Source of the DNA: Gammaproteobacteria bacterium LSUCC0096
Lineage (GTDB): Bacteria > Pseudomonadota > Gammaproteobacteria > Pseudomonadales > Litorivicinaceae
DNA length: 64,000 nt
Reading direction: 5' to 3'
Assembly: GCA_008087055.1 (NCBI GenBank)
Contig: VIEA01000002.1
Span: 396,764-460,763, forward strand
Positions 8,992 to 16,627 of the stretch are shown here, in pieces. Below the pieces are notes generated by a model. That model did not search any database, was not told the origin of the DNA, and saw only the letters and a program-made list of their open reading frames with translations. The position numbers and the translations under genes are program-made. Numbering within the stretch: the stretch's first letter is position 1; each line of letters begins with the position of its first letter.

Positions 8992-9007
8992 GATTCTTGC
9001 AAGAATC
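8992..9007. promoter_or_regulatory. 16-bp perfect palindrome in the tctC leader
   Basis: GATTCTTGCAAGAATC is a perfect inverted repeat about 37 bases upstream of the tctC start. It does not match the TTGTNNACAA operator, so it may be a second regulator's site or part of the 5' untranslated leader. Confidence 0.4.
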
Positions 9008-9035
9008 CAAGATCAGATTTCATTAATTTATGTAT

Positions 9036-9047
9036 ATTGTCAACAGA
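9036..9047. promoter_or_regulatory. GntR operator-like site before tctC
   Basis: ATTGTCAACAGA matches the shared core TTGTNNACAA at 9 of 10 positions. On the minus strand it reads CTGTTGACAAT and contains TTGACA, a perfect -35 hexamer for the tctC promoter. A bound repressor would therefore block RNA polymerase. Confidence 0.55.
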
Positions 9048-9083
9048 GATGGCGTATTTTGGTCGGTTTATTATGTAATTGTG

Positions 9084-9111
9084 TTGGATCTATCGATAAA
9101 TACCGCATAAT
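9084..9111 (+). promoter_or_regulatory. Candidate sigma-70 promoter for the lyase operon
   Basis: TTGGAT (9084-9089) and CATAAT (9106-9111) are separated by 16 bases. The -10 element directly abuts the TTGTCGACAA operator at 9112-9121, a classic repressor placement. The prediction is by eye. Confidence 0.45.
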
Positions 9112-9121
9112 TTGTCGACAA
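9112..9121. promoter_or_regulatory. GntR operator-like palindrome TTGTCGACAA before the lyase gene
   Basis: This perfect 10-bp palindrome sits immediately downstream of the candidate -10 element and 23 bases before the ATG at 9145. It has the same core as the 28-bp palindrome before the D-tartrate dehydratase gene. Confidence 0.6.
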
Positions 9122-9144
9122 TATTAAGCTTAAGGGTTGGTTTT

Positions 9145-9966
9145 ATGGTTCAGATGCAGTCATTGAATATTCTCCCTGGTGTCTACGACGGCCTTGGTGC
9201 ATCGATCGCGAGGCACGTGGGAGCCTCTGGGGTCTATGCAAGTGGTGGCGCAATTGCTCGCAGTTTGGGGTTGCCTGATCTCGGACTTGTTTCGATGACT
9301 GAAATGGCTGCGCGCTTGGAAATTATTGTGCGTGCGTTTGGTGGTCCGGTGATAGCTGATGGTGATACGGGATATGGGGATGTACAGCACGTTCGCCGAA
9401 TGGTTCAAATGTTTGAAGGATCTGGAATCCGAGGATTACATATTGAAGATCAGGATTTCCCGAAACGTTGCGGACACCTTGATGGGAAGTCTTTAATAAC
9501 CATTGATGCGATGGCTCGGAAGATTGAGGCAGCAGTAAACGCGCGCCTGTCTCCCGAATTTCTGATCATTGGTCGTACTGATGCCATCGCTATTGAGGGT
9601 TTCGATAAAGCGATTACTCGAGCTCAGGCAATGGTCGACTCAGGTGCAGATGTTGTCTTTATTGAAGCTCCAGAAACAAACGAGCAAATTGAATTAATTC
9701 CGTCGCTATTTGATGTGCCTGTGCTCATCAATATGTTCCCAGGAGGGAAAACCCCCTATACCAAGCCTGCCGATCTCGAGGCGTTTGGGTATCGGTACAT
9801 GATTGTCCCATCTGATTTGCAGCGTGCATGTATCCGCGCAAGTGAGGCGGTTTTAAGTGCAATCGTTAACGACGGAAATTCTGAGTCAGTTGCCAATTTG
9901 TTAAGCCCATTAGCTGACCGCGACCGTTTTGTTGATCAGGATGCATGGTTGGGGGAGGTGAAATAA
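9145..9966 (+). CDS. Isocitrate lyase/PEP mutase superfamily carbon-carbon lyase
   Basis: This 273-residue protein has the ICL/PEPM barrel. IADGDTGYGD (the metal-binding Asp pair) lies near residues 72-81, followed by HIEDQDFPKRCGHLDGKSLI near 102-121. The KRCGH motif carries the catalytic cysteine of true lyases (isocitrate, methylisocitrate and dimethylmalate lyases), which phosphonate-forming PEP mutases lack. Such enzymes split 2-substituted malates or isocitrates into pyruvate or glyoxylate plus a second acid. The ATG at 9145 has AAGGG 8 bases upstream; an earlier TTG at 9112 lies in the operator and is rejected as start. It is divergent from tctC and followed by the OCD-family gene. Next to PrpD-like and LeuCD-like genes, a methylisocitrate or dimethylmalate lyase type role is plausible. 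Confidence 0.88.
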   Translation: MVQMQSLNILPGVYDGLGASIARHVGASGVYASGGAIARSLGLPDLGLVSMTEMAARLEIIVRAFGGPVIADGDTGYGDVQHVRRMVQMFEGSGIRGLHIEDQDFPKRCGHLDGKSLITIDAMARKIEAAVNARLSPEFLIIGRTDAIAIEGFDKAITRAQAMVDSGADVVFIEAPETNEQIELIPSLFDVPVLINMFPGGKTPYTKPADLEAFGYRYMIVPSDLQRACIRASEAVLSAIVNDGNSESVANLLSPLADRDRFVDQDAWLGEVK

Positions 9967-9967
9967 C

Positions 9968-10939
9968 GTGGGTCGTATTCGAATTATCTCTGAGACTACT
10001 GTGCAGTCGTGTCTAAACGATAAGGTATCGGCGTGCTTCGATACCTGCGCCGCAGCATATCGGTATTACGGTCAGCGCGGTGCCGTGCTGTCGGAGCCGA
10101 GTTCTTTGTATCTTGAATTACCTGGTGAACAGTCAAAGAAATGTCGATTGAAGGGAGCCCATTTTGCCGATGGGGGTGTCGCTGGCTTTCGTTTAGCAAG
10201 CCCCGGCTCGTACTTCACCTGGGTGATTGACTCTGAGAGTGGGGAGCCAAAAGGGTTGGTCGCTGAGAACTGGCTACATCGGCGTCGAACTGCTGTAACA
10301 GGCGCTTTAACTTTGTCCTGGCTCAAGCCGAATATTGAACGTATCGCTCTCATTGGAGCGGGAAAGATTGGGTTTGAGTGTGCAATTGCACTGGGGCATG
10401 CTTTCCCGCAAGCGAGCATTGTGTTGGGTGCTCGAGATGAGGCAAAAGGATCAGCTTTTCAGAAATCATTACCTCCTGATTTAGCATCTCGCTTGAGTGT
10501 GCAGACAATTGAGTCGGCTGTCCGGACTTCTCAGGCTGTATTGACCATTACCAAAGCCGAGAAAGCGTTCGTTCGCGGTGAATGGCTGCAGGACAAGGCC
10601 ATTGCGTTATCGATGGGTGGGGTCCCTGAATTTGATTTCCGGACCTGGGAGCGCGCAGAGCATTTCATATTGGATGATATTGGGTACGCGCTAAAACAAG
10701 GCGATTTGCATCACTGGGTACGATCTGACGGATTAACCGTAGAGCAGATCGAATCAAGATTGACTGCACGAATCGGGGATGTCGCACTTGACCCCGAAAA
10801 ATATAGCGCCAACTGTGATGGTTTGACGCTCGCGGTGATTCAGGGCATGGCTGTCTGCGACGTGGCGATGGCTGGGCTGGCGTTGGCCTCTGCCGAAGCA
10901 GATGGCCTAGGCCAAGTTGTCGATTTGAGTTACTGTTAG
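9968..10939 (+). CDS. Ornithine cyclodeaminase/mu-crystallin family protein
   Basis: This 323-residue protein starts at GTG 9968 with GGAGGTGA 7 bases upstream and follows the lyase gene by one base. The family's N-terminal substrate region includes RLKGAHFADGGVAGFRLAS, and the Rossmann part has IALIGAGKIGFECAIALGHAF (dinucleotide loop, about residues 118-138) followed by VLGARDE. The family includes ornithine cyclodeaminase, alanine dehydrogenase (archaeal type), ketimine reductases and L-arginine or lysine cyclodeaminases. It may act on an amino or imino acid made by this island or by the PLP decarboxylase at the window start. Its stop overlaps the convergent TauD gene stop by four bases (TTAG). 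The substrate is unassigned. Confidence 0.87.
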   Translation: MGRIRIISETTVQSCLNDKVSACFDTCAAAYRYYGQRGAVLSEPSSLYLELPGEQSKKCRLKGAHFADGGVAGFRLASPGSYFTWVIDSESGEPKGLVAENWLHRRRTAVTGALTLSWLKPNIERIALIGAGKIGFECAIALGHAFPQASIVLGARDEAKGSAFQKSLPPDLASRLSVQTIESAVRTSQAVLTITKAEKAFVRGEWLQDKAIALSMGGVPEFDFRTWERAEHFILDDIGYALKQGDLHHWVRSDGLTVEQIESRLTARIGDVALDPEKYSANCDGLTLAVIQGMAVCDVAMAGLALASAEADGLGQVVDLSYC

Positions 10940-11778
10940 GCAGCCAGCGATTTGAGTTGTGTTCGATGCATCACGCGTCGGATAGATCCATCGAACGCAT
11001 CTCGACGATGCAAGACCAAGAGGTTTTGCCACATCAGTACATCCCCTACCTGCCATTCGTTAAACCATGTCCAAGCTGAATTGGTTGCGTGACTCCAGAG
11101 CTTATCGAGTAATAATTCACTTTCACTTAGTGGTAAGCCAAGAATATAAGCGTGGGGGCGACGGCCCAAGAAGAGCGCTTTTCGGCCATTTTGATTCGTC
11201 CACACTAGCGGGTGCCTGGCACCTGGTGTGTCACGAGGATCTGTGACTTCCGAATATCCTTTCCTTAGCATCCCTGCGCTATTGTGGGCTGCGTCATGAA
11301 TTAAGATTTTTCCTTCGATGGCTTCCTTTAACTCATTGGGTAGCGCGTCGTATGCTTTGATCATATTCGCGAAGTAGGTATGCCCTTGCCCAACGGGAAT
11401 TTCTAGCGCGTGTAAAATTCCAGCTTCAGGCGGTTTTTCAATATAAGTCATGTCCGCGTGCCAGACGGCTTCACCATCTCCCAGGTTTCCCATAGGTGTG
11501 CCATCTGCAGCTTTCACGTTTGAAATGACATTGATCTCCGGATATTCCGGTAAGAAAGTTATGCCATAGGGGTTCGGGCCAGGCGGATCAAGTTCTCCGA
11601 AATACTTGCTGAACCGGAGTAGGTCATCGTCATTGATCGATTGGTTTCTAAAGCGTATGACGAGATGCTCATCCCATGCCTCTTTGATGTTTTGAATGAT
11701 CTCGGGGCTAAGTGGTTTCCCAAGATCGATGCCATCTATATTGGCTCCAATATTTGGTGATAGTTGCGTGATCTCCAT
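10936..11778 (-). CDS. TauD/TfdA family Fe(II)/2-oxoglutarate-dependent dioxygenase
   Basis: The 280-residue protein shows the iron facial triad: His-x-Asp in AVWHADMTYIEKPPEAGILHA (about residues 99-119) and the distal His in LVLHRRDAFDG near 255, with the 2-oxoglutarate-binding Arg in RRVMHRTQLK. ARHPLVWTNQNGRKALFLG is typical of TfdA-like members. These enzymes hydroxylate sulfonates, phenoxyacetates, quaternary amines or other small acids with release of CO2 and succinate. The ATG at 11778 has GGAG 7 bases upstream and follows the enolase-family gene by one base, so it is the last gene of the leuC-leuD-enolase-tauD unit. With sulfur-anion exporters nearby a sulfonate substrate is possible, but that is inference. 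Confidence 0.9.
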   Translation of the reverse strand: MEITQLSPNIGANIDGIDLGKPLSPEIIQNIKEAWDEHLVIRFRNQSINDDDLLRFSKYFGELDPPGPNPYGITFLPEYPEINVISNVKAADGTPMGNLGDGEAVWHADMTYIEKPPEAGILHALEIPVGQGHTYFANMIKAYDALPNELKEAIEGKILIHDAAHNSAGMLRKGYSEVTDPRDTPGARHPLVWTNQNGRKALFLGRRPHAYILGLPLSESELLLDKLWSHATNSAWTWFNEWQVGDVLMWQNLLVLHRRDAFDGSIRRVMHRTQLKSLAA

Positions 11779-11779
11779 G

Positions 11780-12871
11780 CTAGTTCTCCGAATTTCCATA
11801 TGCTTCTACACGAACTGTTTGAGTGTTGATGACTTGCTGATTCAGAACTAAAGGCTCTGATTGTTTCAGCACCATGTGCCCATCTTCAAATTTGAGGTGT
11901 GGTTTGAGGATCCTGGCACCATCTTGGATTTTAAAACATCCGTTAAATTCGCCTGCCCGAGCGAGATATTTCTCTGAGACGAGCGCCTCTAAATAGCAAT
12001 TGATGTCTGAACCTAGGCCATCGCCAAGCACGATTTGAAGGCCTAGCTCATGCGCTCTTTCGATCGCTTCACATAAAGCGCTCACTGAGCCAAAGCGTTT
12101 GAGTTTGACTTTGCAAAAGCCGACTCCAGGCATTGTCGATGCGCGCTCAATGTCTGCGATGCTGCAGATCGGTTCATCTAACATTAAGGGGACAGGGGAT
12201 GCTTTTGCGACGCCGCCGTTGCCTTCCCAGTCATAGGTATCGCAAGGCTGTTCAAATAGTTCGCAAACCTTCGGGTCCAGTACTTGGCTGAGTTCAATTG
12301 CATCATGCATCGAATATGCACGGTTAGCATCGACACGGATGGTCCCTTGGTCCCCGAGGGTGTCTTGAATGATGTGAACTCTTTCCTTGTCTGCCGTCAC
12401 ATCTTTGCCGACTTTGATTTTGAATGTTCTAAATCCAAGTTTGAGTTTCTCATTCAGCTCATTTTCGATTTCGTCTCGCGTGTTTGCAGAAAAAGCAGTC
12501 AGAACTGGAATGCGAAGGTGGTCTTTCGGAGTCCAATACCCAGGTGCTTTGAGTTGATCAAGCGCGTTGAGGAGAGCGCTGGCGGCGACTGGGCTGTCGG
12601 ACCGCTTATCAGCTATTTGTTCAAAAGCGTCGATTATGTCTAATCCAATCATGTCTGCTGCCGAAGATGTGAGGAAAGACCATCCGCCCTCACGTGTTTC
12701 GGAACTGGACCCGGGGGAAATATGCTGCTCTCCGAATGCAATTTGCCCTGAGTCAGTCGTGATTGTGACAAGGTAAGGTTCGAACGACTCAAATGTCCTA
12801 TAGCTCAACACATAGGGTTTGATGAGTGGCAGGTCGAGATGCCGAACTTCGATACTTTGAATGTGATTCAT
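11780..12871 (-). CDS. Enolase-superfamily (mandelate racemase/muconate lactonizing type) enzyme
   Basis: The 363-residue protein has the N-terminal capping domain and modified barrel of the MLE subgroup. The Lys-x-Lys pair is in FRTFKIKVGKD (about residue 159), the metal ligands follow in IRVDANRAY, LFEQP and LMLDEP, and a second Lys-x-Lys-type strand is KVKLKR. Lysines on both faces of the barrel fit the muconate lactonizing, dipeptide epimerase and o-succinylbenzoate synthase group rather than the D-tartrate dehydratase group. The ATG at 12871 overlaps the leuD stop by ATGA. It abstracts a proton next to a carboxylate; the substrate is not recognisable. It is clearly distinct from the second enolase-family gene at 19337. 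Confidence 0.88.
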   Translation of the reverse strand: MNHIQSIEVRHLDLPLIKPYVLSYRTFESFEPYLVTITTDSGQIAFGEQHISPGSSSETREGGWSFLTSSAADMIGLDIIDAFEQIADKRSDSPVAASALLNALDQLKAPGYWTPKDHLRIPVLTAFSANTRDEIENELNEKLKLGFRTFKIKVGKDVTADKERVHIIQDTLGDQGTIRVDANRAYSMHDAIELSQVLDPKVCELFEQPCDTYDWEGNGGVAKASPVPLMLDEPICSIADIERASTMPGVGFCKVKLKRFGSVSALCEAIERAHELGLQIVLGDGLGSDINCYLEALVSEKYLARAGEFNGCFKIQDGARILKPHLKFEDGHMVLKQSEPLVLNQQVINTQTVRVEAYGNSEN

Positions 12872-13479
12872 GAGGTGATCCAAGGGAACGCTTTGCGGTA
12901 ATCGGACTCAAATTGAGTGATTGCATCATCGAACTCGAGCGATAGATCAATTTCATTTAATCCATTTATCAGGCAATGCTTTTGAAATGGATCGAGATCG
13001 AGTCCGATTTTTGTCCCAGCGGAGGTGATGAGAGCCTCTTCCGCAACATCGATCGATAATTCGGGATTTTCTGTCGTTGTTAGTTCAGTCTGAATTTGAT
13101 GTATGGCATCAGCATTGAGTCGCGCTGTTAACATCCCATTTTTCAAACAATTGGATGCGAATATTTCGCCAAAGCTTGGTGCGAAAATGGCCCGAAAGCC
13201 CGAATCGTAGAGTGCGTAGACCGCCCCTTCCCGAGAACTTCCTGAACCAAAATTTGGGCCCGCTACGAGAATCTTTGACTCGCTAAATTTTTCCTGGTTC
13301 AGAGGGAATTCGGTGCTGAGTTGCCCGTCGTCTGTGCGTCTGATGTCATGAAACAAATACTGCGCATATCCCACTGCACGAGGTTTTTTGATGAATCGCG
13401 CTGGGAACAGTTGGTCGGTATTGATGTTGGCAAGAGGCAGTGGAACTGCTCTCGATGTGAGCTTGATTAAAGGTTCCAT
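12868..13479 (-). CDS. leuD: 3-Isopropylmalate dehydratase-type small subunit (LeuD family)
   Basis: This 203-residue swivelling-domain protein has the family segments PLPLANINTDQLFPARFIKK and GPNFGSGSSREGAVYALYDSGFRAIFAPSFGEIFASNCLKNGML. Classical LeuD has SREHAPWAL; here it is SREGAVYAL, a paralog-like variation near the active site. It forms a heterodimer with the LeuC-type subunit, whose gene overlaps it by 13 bases. No leuA or leuB is adjacent; instead the pair is transcribed with an enolase-family and a TauD gene behind a site shared with the transport operon. It may therefore serve a catabolic hydro-lyase role (isomerising a malate- or citrate-like acid) rather than leucine synthesis. 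The name leuD denotes the family only. Confidence 0.85.
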   Translation of the reverse strand: MEPLIKLTSRAVPLPLANINTDQLFPARFIKKPRAVGYAQYLFHDIRRTDDGQLSTEFPLNQEKFSESKILVAGPNFGSGSSREGAVYALYDSGFRAIFAPSFGEIFASNCLKNGMLTARLNADAIHQIQTELTTTENPELSIDVAEEALITSAGTKIGLDLDPFQKHCLINGLNEIDLSLEFDDAITQFESDYRKAFPWITS

Positions 13480-14885
13480 GAGCTTGCCTCTGCATAGTTG
13501 CTAATGTTTTCAAATTGTCCAGTAATCGACGCAGCCGCTGCCATTGCAGGACTCACGAGGTGGGTCCTTCCTCCTTGGCCCTGTCGTCCCTCAAAATTCC
13601 GGTTAGACGTCGAGGCTGCGCGCTCTCCTGATCCGAGCTTGTCACCGTTGATCGCGACACACATTGAGCATCCTGGGGCAAGCCATTCGGCTCCGGCACG
13701 CTGAAATATTTCATGCAGACCTTCTTCTTCCGCAGCCCGTTTGACCTGTTCTGACCCAGGAACGATCATCGTTGGTATGCGGCACGATTGGTCGTTAAGT
13801 ACTTGTGCTGCGATCCGTAAATCCTCGAGTCGGCTATTTGTGCAGGAGCCGATGAACACGCGATCAAGTTGGATGGATTGAATCGATTGGTTTGCCGAGA
13901 GCCCCATGTACTCCAATGCACGAATCATGCGCCCTTGACGTTCTGAGTCAGCCTCCGATGCGGGATCTGGGATTTTAGACGTTACATCGACAACCATTTC
14001 TGGGTTCGTCCCCCATGTCACTTGAGGAACGATTGATGAAGCATCGATTTGAACCTCTCTATCAAAGGCTGCATCACTATCTGACTTGAGCGATGACCAA
14101 TGAGCGATGGCTTTTTCCCAGTCTGGACCAGTGGGAGCTAGCGGTCTGCCTTTCATGTAATCAAACACTTTTTGATCTGGGGCGATTAGTCCAGCTCGCG
14201 CTCCAGCTTCAATTGACATGTTGCAGACAGTCATTCTTGCTTCAACAGACAATTGTTCTACCGTGTCTCCGCCATATTCGACAGCGAATCCAACAGCACC
14301 GCCGCTGCCGATGGTTCTGATTAAAAATAGAATAAGATCTTTGCTTGAGACCCCGGGTCGCCTCTCTCCGTTGATCGTCACTCGCAATGTCTTGGGTTTT
14401 GAGCGCCAAAGCGTTTGCGTTGCCAGCACGTGCGCGACCTCAGACGATCCGATGCCGAATGCATATGCTCCCAAAGCTCCGTGAGTCGATGTATGTGAAT
14501 CAGCGCCCGCGATGACCAGCCCTGGCTGGGTAATCCCATATTCGGGGCCGACGACATGTAATATGCCTTGATAATCGTGCCCTATACCAAAGAGCTCAAT
14601 CCCATAAGCATCTGTATCAGATGCAATCAGATCCACCATGTTACGAATTTCAGGATCCGTGATGCCGTCAAGGCCGAGTTCTCGGTTTCGTGTTGGAACG
14701 TAGTGATCCGAGAAGGCGAATGCTTGGTTTGGATTGCGAACCGCGCGCTTTTCTCGCCTTATTTTGTCGAACGCATGGAACGAATTTTCCTGGAGTAACA
14801 GACGGTCAACGTAGATCAGTGATTCATGATCTCGATCAGTGACAACGTGATTTTTCCAAATCTTCTCAAAAAGGGTGGTGCCCAT
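13467..14885 (-). CDS. leuC: 3-Isopropylmalate dehydratase-type large subunit (LeuC family, aconitase superfamily)
   Basis: The 472-residue protein matches bacterial LeuC in length and layout. GADSHTSTHGALGAYAFGIGSSEVAHVLATQT lies in the first third, VFIGSCTNSRLEDL supplies the first Fe-S cysteine, and WLAPGCSMCVAINGDKL supplies the other two. The ending includes ASTSNRNFEGRQGQGGRTHLVSPAMAAAA. It binds a [4Fe-4S] cluster and dehydrates and rehydrates 2-substituted malates. It is the first gene of the leuC-leuD-enolase-tauD unit and is divergent from the tauE gene; an operator-like site lies 34 bases upstream. Biosynthetic isopropylmalate isomerase is possible, but the neighbourhood is catabolic. 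Confidence 0.9.
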   Translation of the reverse strand: MGTTLFEKIWKNHVVTDRDHESLIYVDRLLLQENSFHAFDKIRREKRAVRNPNQAFAFSDHYVPTRNRELGLDGITDPEIRNMVDLIASDTDAYGIELFGIGHDYQGILHVVGPEYGITQPGLVIAGADSHTSTHGALGAYAFGIGSSEVAHVLATQTLWRSKPKTLRVTINGERRPGVSSKDLILFLIRTIGSGGAVGFAVEYGGDTVEQLSVEARMTVCNMSIEAGARAGLIAPDQKVFDYMKGRPLAPTGPDWEKAIAHWSSLKSDSDAAFDREVQIDASSIVPQVTWGTNPEMVVDVTSKIPDPASEADSERQGRMIRALEYMGLSANQSIQSIQLDRVFIGSCTNSRLEDLRIAAQVLNDQSCRIPTMIVPGSEQVKRAAEEEGLHEIFQRAGAEWLAPGCSMCVAINGDKLGSGERAASTSNRNFEGRQGQGGRTHLVSPAMAAAASITGQFENISNYAEASSWNL

Positions 14886-14918
14886 TGGCTTCTCTCAACT
14901 CTGTTTATCGTAATAATT

Positions 14919-14928
14919 ATGTTGACAA
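14919..14928. promoter_or_regulatory. Operator-like site ATGTTGACAA before leuC
   Basis: The reverse complement TTGTCAACAT matches the shared core TTGTNNACAA at 9 of 10 bases. The flanks (TATTGTCAACATAAT on the minus strand) resemble the site before tctC. Confidence 0.5.
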
Positions 14929-15015
14929 TATGTGAATTAATATCGCACTGTTCACGGAGTGATTCAATACACTTCCATTTAAACAGGCGTTTTTTAGCGC
15001 CTTTAAGAGATACAT

Positions 15016-15027
15016 ATTGTAGACAAT
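15016..15027. promoter_or_regulatory. Operator-like palindrome ATTGTAGACAAT abutting the tauE start codon
   Basis: Apart from its two central bases the site is a perfect palindrome of the shared type. It ends one base before the ATG at 15029, so a bound protein would cover the translation start region and probably the transcription start. Confidence 0.55.
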
Positions 15028-15028
15028 A

Positions 15029-15778
15029 ATGGGTGATATCGACTTTCTTTTTGTATTTCTGGTTGCGGCAGCGGCGTTTAGTTCAGCAGTTTTCCACTCG
15101 TTTTCTGGTTTCGCAGGTGGGCTTGTGCTTGCTGTGATGCTCGCTCCGCTTCTGGGGGTTAAAGAAACAGTCCCTGTCGTGGCAACAGCACTGATTATTA
15201 GCAACGTAGCGAGGATTTGGGCGTTTCGTAAATCTGTCGCAATCAAGGAATATTTTGCTGTGTTTTTAGCGGCACTTCCATTTATTGTGCTGAGTGCCTA
15301 CATCTATGTGTCCTTGCCAGTCGGAGTCGTTGCACTTGTTCTCGGTCTTTTCTTATTGATTTCTATTCCTTTGAATAGGACTCTCAAGAAGAAGGAAGTT
15401 AAGGTTGGTTTGAGAGGCTTGGCGCTAGCTGGTATCCCTTATGGAATTGTCTCGGGGAGCACTTTTGGAGCTGCAGTGATGCTTGCGCCTTTTCTCATCG
15501 GAGCCGGTCTTGCTGGTGAGACTATGATAGGAACTATTGCAATTCTTGGCTTTAGTTTGAACGTCACAAAAACAATTGTTTTCGGAATGTCCCCGCTGTT
15601 GACTTCAGAATTATTGACCATGGGTATTTTGGTTGGCCTCTGTACTATGCCAGGGGCCTATGTAGGGCGCTGGCTCGTTCGAAACACTTCAGTACGGGTG
15701 CATGCGCAATTTATGGAAATATTTATTGCTTGTGGTGGGTTGTTATTTCTCTATGAGGCATACCAAAACTGGGTTTAA
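15029..15778 (+). CDS. TauE/SafE family sulfite/sulfoacetate exporter-like membrane protein
   Basis: The 249-residue protein has seven to eight hydrophobic helices and the two repeated family segments, GFAGGLVLAVMLAPLLGVKETVPVVATALIISN in the first half and GIVSGSTFGAAVMLAPFLIGAGL in the second. TauE/SafE proteins export organosulfonate breakdown products such as sulfite or sulfoacetate, although many members move other anions. There is no clear ribosome site before the ATG at 15029: an operator palindrome occupies that position and the best purine run (AAGAGA) is about 20 bases away. A leaderless or nearly leaderless message is therefore possible. A TACATA element at 15011-15016 could be the -10 box. 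It is followed after three bases by the alpha/beta hydrolase gene. Confidence 0.85.
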   Translation: MGDIDFLFVFLVAAAAFSSAVFHSFSGFAGGLVLAVMLAPLLGVKETVPVVATALIISNVARIWAFRKSVAIKEYFAVFLAALPFIVLSAYIYVSLPVGVVALVLGLFLLISIPLNRTLKKKEVKVGLRGLALAGIPYGIVSGSTFGAAVMLAPFLIGAGLAGETMIGTIAILGFSLNVTKTIVFGMSPLLTSELLTMGILVGLCTMPGAYVGRWLVRNTSVRVHAQFMEIFIACGGLLFLYEAYQNWV

Positions 15779-15781
15779 TCC

Positions 15782-16627
15782 ATGACTGCTCATCCAACTC
15801 CTCCAGCTTCGTATAGTCAGATTCTCGACCGAGCATCGTCTGAGCGCATTATCGTTAATGGGTTGGGGGTTCAGCTCTATCGTTGGGGTAGTGGGCCGGC
15901 ATGTATCGTTTTATTACACGGTGGTTATGGCTCTTGGGCTCACTGGATTAAGGTCATTCCTCGGCTTGAAAGCTATGCGACAGTCATCGCGGCTGATATG
16001 CCTGGATTCGGGCGTTCTGATACTCCGGCTGAGCCACATACAGCTGAATCAGTTGCGGGCCCTCTGACTTCAGCTTTGACTGAATTGGTTGGCCAACAAA
16101 AAATCATACTGGCTGGATTTTCTTTCGGTGGCGCGATTGCAGGGCATGTGGCGTCCCTCATCGCATCGCAAATTGAGCATTTGGTTTTATTGGGCCCGGG
16201 TGGAACTGGTGCGCCGCGCGGTGACATGCCGGAGTTAATCAGGCGCACAAAAGAGATGAACCGCAAAGAGATCATTGAGGCTCATCGTAGAAATCTTGAG
16301 ATCTTGATGGTTAGAAACGCTGCGTGCATCGATGACCTTGCGCTTTACATTCAGGAAACCAACACAGGCATGCATCGGCTGAAAAGTCGTCCGATCTCTG
16401 CGACAGATACGCTTGCACGAGTATTGGTCGGTGCGCGTTATCCTGTCTCGGTATTGTTCGGTGAGTTCGATGCGTCAGTCGGTAAATATCGCCCAGAGCG
16501 TGAAGCTATCATGAGGCAGTCAGTGCCCCATGTAGAGATCGAGGTTGTCCCAAATGTTGGTCATTGGTTAATGTGGGAATCTGACCAGTTAGTCGCCGAC
16601 CGGCTGTTGGTTTTGCTCCCCAAATAA
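15782..16627 (+). CDS. Alpha/beta hydrolase fold protein
   Basis: The 281-residue protein carries the complete catalytic set. The oxyanion HGG is in IVLLHGGYGSWAHW, the nucleophile serine in LAGFSFGGAIAGH (about residues 114-126), the acid in VLFGEFDAS and the histidine in VPNVGHWLMWE. The short GYG-SWAHW loop and general layout resemble carbon-carbon hydrolases and lactonases of organic-acid degradation (for example enol-lactone or meta-cleavage product hydrolases), but the substrate cannot be assigned. It follows the tauE gene in the same unit. Its last 39 bases overlap the 3' end of the convergent nitroreductase gene. Confidence 0.87.
   Translation: MTAHPTPPASYSQILDRASSERIIVNGLGVQLYRWGSGPACIVLLHGGYGSWAHWIKVIPRLESYATVIAADMPGFGRSDTPAEPHTAESVAGPLTSALTELVGQQKIILAGFSFGGAIAGHVASLIASQIEHLVLLGPGGTGAPRGDMPELIRRTKEMNRKEIIEAHRRNLEILMVRNAACIDDLALYIQETNTGMHRLKSRPISATDTLARVLVGARYPVSVLFGEFDASVGKYRPEREAIMRQSVPHVEIEVVPNVGHWLMWESDQLVADRLLVLLPK

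Noticed and set aside
9112-9144. TTG-started extension of the ICL/PEPM lyase
   Set aside because: The extension begins inside the operator palindrome; ATG 9145 has a proper ribosome site and gives the family's usual start.
16589-16627. 39-base overlap of the hydrolase and nitroreductase genes as a frameshift sign
   Set aside because: Both proteins retain complete C-terminal motifs, so this is ordinary convergent overlap.
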